This document shows, piece by piece, positions 58,317 to 64,000 of a DNA stretch of 64,000 nt. The notes beneath the pieces are model-generated. The model made no database searches. It saw only the letters and a list, made by a program, of their open reading frames with translations, and was not told the DNA's origin. Origin of the DNA: Phycomyces blakesleeanus NRRL 1555(-) (taxonomy: Eukaryota > Mucoromycota > Mucoromycetes > Mucorales > Phycomycetaceae); the NCBI RefSeq assembly GCF_001638985.1, contig NW_017265157.1, positions 186,001 to 250,000 of the forward strand, read 5' to 3'. Position 1 is the stretch's first letter, and each line of letters starts with the position of its first letter. Both the position numbers and the translations under genes were made by a program.

Positions 58317-58964
58317 AGAAGATTTCCTTAAAAGCACAGCCTAATTTCTTAACTTCCTAGCCTTTGGGTATACATTTCATTCAAGAAACAATAAAAAAAA
58401 GAGAAAATCCTGTCAACTTTTAACAAATAAGTTATTTTGAATTATAGCATTAAACCAAATCGAGAAAAATGCCAAAGTTTGAGTCGCAAAAACATCAAAA
58501 TACTAAAACCTCCCCCTCTTTTTTTTCGTGTCTTTTTTTATAATACAATATATATATATATATATTAACAATGGCACAGACAGAGTGTCCCTAGTAAAAA
58601 GTCTTGTATTAAAAAAATAAAGAATTGATTATTATGCCGGCTTGTTCAATATGTAATATGCAGTGTACTGTGCTGTATGCTTACCCTATAGAAAAAAAAT
58701 AGGCGATTTTAGTGAATTGTTGCAAGTTTTCCGGGGTTTAAAGTGTTTTGTACTTGAGTTTTAATTAAGCACCAATTTCTCTCTCGCTCTCTTTTATATT
58801 CTACTTTTTTTTTTTACCCCACCATGTTTTTTTGCAGTCAAAGCAAAACATCTTTTTCTTAGCTTTTTCAACCCATTACAAAACTAAATACCAAGTTGTT
58901 CAAATCTAATGGCTTACCAGTGGTAGCTTGGGTGGGTCCTAAGCGGTAACCAGGACGAATTTTT

Positions 58965-59215
58965 TTATCTTCTTTGAAGTCTAGTCAGTCTTTGTCTCAA
59001 ACGACGACCCTCCTGGAGATCTTCTTCTGCTTGTCTTCTGATACGTCCAATCCGAATGACGCGGGTGAACCTTACAGGTATAGTCCCATCATATCTCATA
59101 TTGTTAAGTATATGTCGGAAGTTCAGGACAGCAGCAAGGTCCCGATTCCACAAACGATGCATAACTTCTGACCTGTCCATGTTCTCCAAACAATTTAGAT
59201 TGGTACATCTAAAAG
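58965..59215 (-). pseudogene. Fanzor-like (eukaryotic TnpB relative) remnant, C-terminal tail
   Basis: On minus, RCTNLNC (about 59200) is followed by HRLWNRDLAAVLNFRHILNN and PVRFTRV. A C-x4-C half-ribbon followed within about 20 residues by W-N-RD-x-x-A-x-x-NF is the end of the zinc ribbon and the third RuvC motif of TnpB/Fanzor proteins. It then runs into a basic tail ending near 58965. Everything upstream is missing. The sequence is different from the remnant at 45531, so it is a second family member. Confidence 0.5.
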
Positions 59216-60508
59216 GACTTGTTTCTATTTATTTTTTTCACAAGGTCTAGAATTATTAAATGTCTCTAAAAGGAACACACTTAATAACTATGAAGGCTAG
59301 TATTAATAAAATAAGAATCAGAAAAGTTGACAATAGAAAGTAACTTGAGAAGAATTGACAGAAAAATATCTGCATCAAGTACAATTTGGTTGTCAAGTTT
59401 GCTCGCATGCTCATTAGAAATCTCGGTAGATTTAGAGAATTGCAAGGAATCTGTCTTCTTGTTTTTCAAAAGTAGGAATCAGACATGACAATGTTAACAC
59501 AAAGCAGGTTTATACTCTTTGATAAAAAGAATCAATTAAGCAATATACATGCCTTCCTCAATATTATAGTACTTAGAGAATAGCCTTTTTTTTTTAGATA
59601 AAAAATGTAAAAAGTATTACATAGAAATAGATATATGTATATTATTTAGTAACTTTATAGCTTAAACTGTTACTAAATATCATAAAAAATAGTACTTCTT
59701 CTTTCCATACTTCTTTATATTCAACTTGTATTATTTTGATCAATAAAAACTATAAAATTCCAATATAAAACCGTGTATTTGTTGAACCAATTATAAGAAT
59801 AGAGATATCTAAAAAAAAAAAAGGTATAGATCTGCCATATTTAGAATATTTGATTGGATTATATGCAAAAATAATCTGAAATCCAACGAATTGTACTATC
59901 CAAATTTGTTAAAAAAAGGGAAATATGTACCTAAAAATGGTATAATTTTGCTACTTTAAACGATTTTATTGGATCAGATAAAAAGTAATTTTAACTCCAA
60001 TAAATAGTATTCGCTGTAAATACTTTTAATTTACTAAAAGCCAAGATTCTATTGGCAGACATTTACTACAGTGATATTTTCTTTTATGGGTGTTGATGAT
60101 TTTTGGTCCCTGAAGTTTTTCTACTTTTGTATCATTGGACACATTTTAAAATAATATAATAAAAAAATAAAAAATAAAAAAAAACAGGATGACGTACACT
60201 CTCTCACTTTGTCTCTATTTTATCTGTATTTGTATATAGTCTATTTCGGAGAAAATATACAGATTGAGCCTATAATTCTTTAGCGTAAAATATCATATAT
60301 ACAATATTATGGGAACACACACAATTTATTTATTCATTTAATAAAATTTCCTTTTTATTCGTATTCTCTTATCTCTCTCTTTCTTTTAATACCCTTGAGA
60401 AAAGTATACATAAGCAAGTGAACAAGCAAGCGAACAAGCAAGAAAGCAGATAGACAAAGACATTCTTCTTTCTCTTCTTTATCCACCTAGTGTCTTTGTT
60501 GTTGTATT
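59216..60508. other. Intergenic region, no supported gene
   Basis: AT-rich. Just before the mannosyltransferase start lie CT-rich tracts (60366-60385, 60465-60485) and AAGCAAG/GAACAAGC repeats (60413-60447) that probably belong to its promoter and leader. Confidence 0.5.
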
Positions 60509-62009
60509 ATGATGATTACAGCAAGACTAGGAAGAATTGTTCTTCTTATTGTCTTGCCTCTCACGCTACTTGTCAGTTTCCTTTTACTGGCTCACCATAA
60601 CGGTTCCATCTCTCGGTTTTCGTCTTCTTACTCTTCGTCATCACAAACCAGCTCGCATTCAAAACCAAAACCGAATCTGAATGGGACTCGTGAGAATGCC
60701 GCGTTTGTTGTCCTGGTCCGGAACTCTGAACTCAATGGTCTTCGCGAGACTCTCCAGAACGCAGAAGACCGGTTCAACAGAAAATACAATTACCCTTGGG
60801 TCTTTTTAAACGACGAACCATTCACCGATCAATTCAAGGAATGGACTGCCGGCCTGGTGTCGGGCGAGACGTTTTACGGCATACTCGACCAACAGTCCTG
60901 GGGATATCCAGACTGGGTTGATCAGGAAAAGGCACGCCTGGCAAGAGAGGACATGGCAAACCGGAACATCATCTATGGTGGAAGCGAGTCTTATCGCCAC
61001 ATGTGTCGCTTCCAGAGCGGTTTCTTTTTCCGTCATCCGTTGCTTGCAAAATATGATTACTACTGGTAAATACATACATACATACATACAGATATGCATA
61101 TAAATATAAAGAAGAAAGAGAGACAGAGAATAAGAGGGAGATGAAAGGATAGGCCATAAAATGAATATGGACACATACATAATCTGTGGATTGCTTGCTT
61201 GACTGACTTATTTCAAGGCGAGTTGAACCAAATGTCAAGTTCTACTGTGATGTCGACTATGACCCGTTCCAAGTGATGAGAGAAAGAGACTTGAAATACG
61301 GTACGAATTCTTCCCATCCTCCCCAACAAGGAAGATAAAAAGAGAAATCAATTGATGAATTAAATCAAGTAAAAATAACTCGCTGCCTACTATATTATAG
61401 GATGGACTTTGTCAATCAAAGAGTACGCAGAAACGATTCCTACTCTTTGGTCAACCGTAAAGAGCTTTATGGCTGAGCACCCTGAACACATTGTTCCAAA
61501 GGGTAGCCCAGAGAGTCTGATGGATTGGATTACGGATGATGGCGGGGAGACATACAATCTGTGCCACTTTTGGAGCAATTTTGAGATCGGGTCTATCAAG
61601 TGGCTCAATTCAAAGGCGTACATTGATTACTTTGAGGCCCTGGACAAGTCGGGTGGGTTCTTTTATGAAAGGTGGGGAGATGCTCCGGTGCACAGTATTG
61701 CGGCGGCCTTGATGCTCAAGAAGTCAGAGGTCCACTGGTTTTATGACATTGGGTACTTTCACAATCCGTACAGCCAGTGTCCCCGTGAGCCTGCATGGTT
61801 GGCGGCCGAGAAGTGTTCTTGTGATCCTCAAGAAAGTTTCGGTAAGAAATAGAATACATATATTGGTAATATTGATAATGCTGTGATAATTAACATTTAT
61901 ATTTGTATTTTATTGGCTTAATTTAGACACTCATTGGTACAGCTGTACACCCCAGTTCCTCAAAGTGACTGGAAAGAAACCCACAGACTTTCTTATCACC
62001 GAACGTTGA
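60509..62009 (+). CDS. Alpha-1,2-mannosyltransferase, KRE2/MNT1 family (GT15)
   Basis: Golgi enzyme that adds alpha-1,2-linked mannose from GDP-mannose to O- and N-linked glycans. Exons 60509-61065, 61218-61300, 61401-61841 and 61927-62009 join in phase to 387 residues, typical for the family. It is a type II membrane protein: a single hydrophobic anchor at about residues 9-28, a Ser-rich stem, then the catalytic domain from about residue 65. GT15 landmarks are all present: [35 protein letters not shown] across the first junction, [11 protein letters not shown], and [46 protein letters not shown]. An Mn2+-dependent retaining transferase. Which paralogue (KRE2, KTR) cannot be told from sequence alone. 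Confidence 0.95.
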
Positions 62010-62920
62010 GAGATTTTGCTTTGGCTTCATTCGACTCGATTAAAACAAAAATCCCAAATCCCATACAACACAGCACAAGTTATATTGCATTATATTATAT
62101 TATATACGATACACTTGCTTGTGGAATGCATTTCTAATTTTTTCCTACTCGCCTTCATAATATCATTAGCTGTTTTCTATTTGTTCCTCTGTACATCTGT
62201 CTTTTCTCTATTTCCATGTGTAATATATAATGTGTATAGTGAGTAGAGATGCGTAGAATGTGTAATATGTATGCTCTTATTTTATTTATTCGTTTTTTAT
62301 ATATATATTTCTCCTCTTCTTCTGCTTGATACTCACAAGAACACCCCCCAAATTAAAAGTGAAATTGAAAGAAGATAAAAAAATATATATAAAAACCACA
62401 TGCAAAGTTTAATATATGTACAAAGATGATCAGACGATATACCATGTTTATTTATTTCTTTGTTATTATCACCAATAACTGAACCCACGTATCTGTGAGT
62501 CATCCGATTGAATTGGCTTTACTTAAATAATTCACCCCCCAAAAAAGTAATAATAAGGCCAATGATGATAATAAAGATAAAGATAAAGATGTTGATGGTA
62601 GTAAAATAAATAATGTTTCAATATTAATTGAAACAACAGAAAAAAAGAAACAAAGAAACAAAGAAAAACGGTAACATTAGTATTTTGTGCACAATACTGT
62701 CCTTGTTCTTATCAATTTTTATTTTATTTTAATATTATAAATTTTTCAAGATGTAAAATAAAATAAGAAAAAAAAAGTTTATTTAATGATTTGTACAATA
62801 TATATATATAACATTTGATCTTTTTTTTTCTTTCTTTCTTTCTTTTCTTTTCTTTTAGCTAAATATCATTATTCAGTAAACTAGCCTTTATTCAAACAAA
62901 GATTCCAATAAAAAGGATAT

Positions 62921-63424
62921 ATGGCGAGAATGACCTATATATCAAGCTATCCAAAATTCACCAAAGTTCTAGCATCCACTCGACTATCTTTTCAAAAGAT
63001 CGAATACACTTTGCTGCTCCACTTCCCGTCTCCGTCGACCATTCAATCCTTTATAACCAAGGCTACCCTGTTCCTGGCAGCACTCTTGGTCCCAACCTTC
63101 GATCCTAATTCTAGTGCTAATAACAGCAATAGACGATTAGAAACCAGCAGTGGCCACACAGCCCCAAAGACCTTTTCGGCAGACAAACTCAAGCCTCTAT
63201 TGTTGAATAAGGCCAGTGGGGTTGATAAGAATACTGGGTATGATGAGCCGTGTGAAATAAGCTATCAGAGAAGAGAACGCTGCAACTCTGCCAGTCTACG
63301 GATATTGTCGGCAGAGTACACAATGATCAGGGCATCAAAACTAACAAGACCACGCACCTATCGGTACAGCCTCGAACAACGCTCGGATCCATTTATAAAA
63401 GGACGCAAGAGCAGATTACACTAG
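62921..63424 (+). CDS. Hypothetical 167-residue protein
   Basis: Uninterrupted ORF with ATG at 62921 and stop at 63422-63424, with GC content well above the flanks, which supports coding. A weak hydrophobic segment lies near residues 45-60 (ITKATLFLAALLVPTF), then Ser/Asn-rich text and an Arg-rich C-terminus (RPRTYRYSLEQRSDP, KGRKSRLH). An AATAAAAAGGATATATGG stretch precedes the start. No family recognised. Confidence 0.5.
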   Translation: MARMTYISSYPKFTKVLASTRLSFQKIEYTLLLHFPSPSTIQSFITKATLFLAALLVPTFDPNSSANNSNRRLETSSGHTAPKTFSADKLKPLLLNKASGVDKNTGYDEPCEISYQRRERCNSASLRILSAEYTMIRASKLTRPRTYRYSLEQRSDPFIKGRKSRLH

Positions 63425-64000
63425 ATAGTATATAGATCCTGTCCTTTTTTTTTTAATTCTTTCTTAGCATCATCACTACCCTTACTACCCTTACTCTTCC
63501 TTTGTTTTCTGCCTGTCTTTTATACCTATATTTATGCTTGTTTTCATTTCATTTATGCTGTTCACCAGCGTACAAGGGAATCATCGAGGGAATTGCATCT
63601 CGTCATATAAGATTCCAATTGTTTATTCAGTATCTGTTTTTTTAATTATTTACTAAAACACCCTGCTCATTTTTTTTGTCAATTATTTGTTTCATTTTGG
63701 CTATAGGAAATGAGCTTTATAAAGTATAGTCGTTTAGTATATTCCTTTTTGTAACTAGAGTCCTTATTTTGGAAAGTTTGTCAACTCCCTCGACAGTTAT
63801 GGTGTGTTCGGGGATAAATATCTAAGTTATTAGGTAATTTTCAAAGTTCCATGACTTTTGCTACAGACAAGTTATTGAGAATTGCTTAAACATGTTCTAT
63901 AGGGAAGACTCTTCCGAATAACTCTTGTTTAAAAGATTCTAAAAACAAGGCTTGAATAAAAAGTCATGGACCTTCAAAGTCAAGAGGTATCAATAGAAAA
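63425..64000. other. 3' flank, nothing recognised
   Basis: Pyrimidine-rich then AT-rich DNA downstream of the hypothetical ORF. No gene or repeat was recognised up to the window end. Confidence 0.5.

Noticed and set aside
1..64000. CRISPR arrays, prophage or bacterial operons
   Set aside because: No spaced direct repeats, no Shine-Dalgarno-led gene clusters; introns and eukaryotic tRNA and gene families are present.

Overview
The window looks like a transposon-dominated, AT-rich stretch of a fungal genome, most likely Mucoromycota (Mucorales-like). The reasons are short GT-AG introns of about 50-100 nt, a fungal GT15 mannosyltransferase, an RlpA-like secreted protein, and a mobile-element mix (Tnp2-type CACTA, MULE, Ty3/gypsy, Tc1, Fanzor-like) seen in early-diverging fungi. 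No species is claimed. Coordinates, splice sites and repeat ends were read by eye; exact ends may be off by a few bases.

Positions 1-44,262 are almost entirely mobile DNA around two tRNA genes. Left to right: a partial MULE (1-921); a Ty3/gypsy element (929-11,931) whose integrase is split by a CACTA transposon (4,830-10,517), itself carrying a solo LTR; an LTR remnant next to tRNA-Ser(GCU); two LTR-like direct repeats; a CACTA accessory-gene fragment with a clean solo LTR; an OTU-protease remnant; a MULE with 90-bp perfect terminal repeats (19,320-21,882); a second CACTA element (to 28,578) abutting half a Tc1-like gene; tRNA-Arg(ACG) with an inverted LTR pair beside it; a second copy of the first MULE family (31,187-33,657); a chromodomain Ty3/gypsy element (35,202-40,054); and a MULE (40,235-44,262) that encodes a transposase joined to an OTU cysteine protease and has about 300-bp terminal repeats carrying TGACGTCA motifs.

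Positions 44,291-64,000 hold the host genes: methionine-R-sulfoxide reductase B, a small secreted RlpA-like protein, a possible small secreted protein, a seven-exon coiled-coil/PPxY protein, a DUF1772-like membrane protein, a KRE2/MNT1-type mannosyltransferase and an unknown 167-residue ORF. Long AT-rich spacers separate them, with two Fanzor-like remnants and one LINE remnant. These genes do not form a pathway; they are ordinary, separately transcribed genes. The most unusual items are the transposase-OTU fusion with its CRE-like terminal repeats, the LTR family next to both tRNA genes, the nested insertions at the left, and the Fanzor-like remnants.
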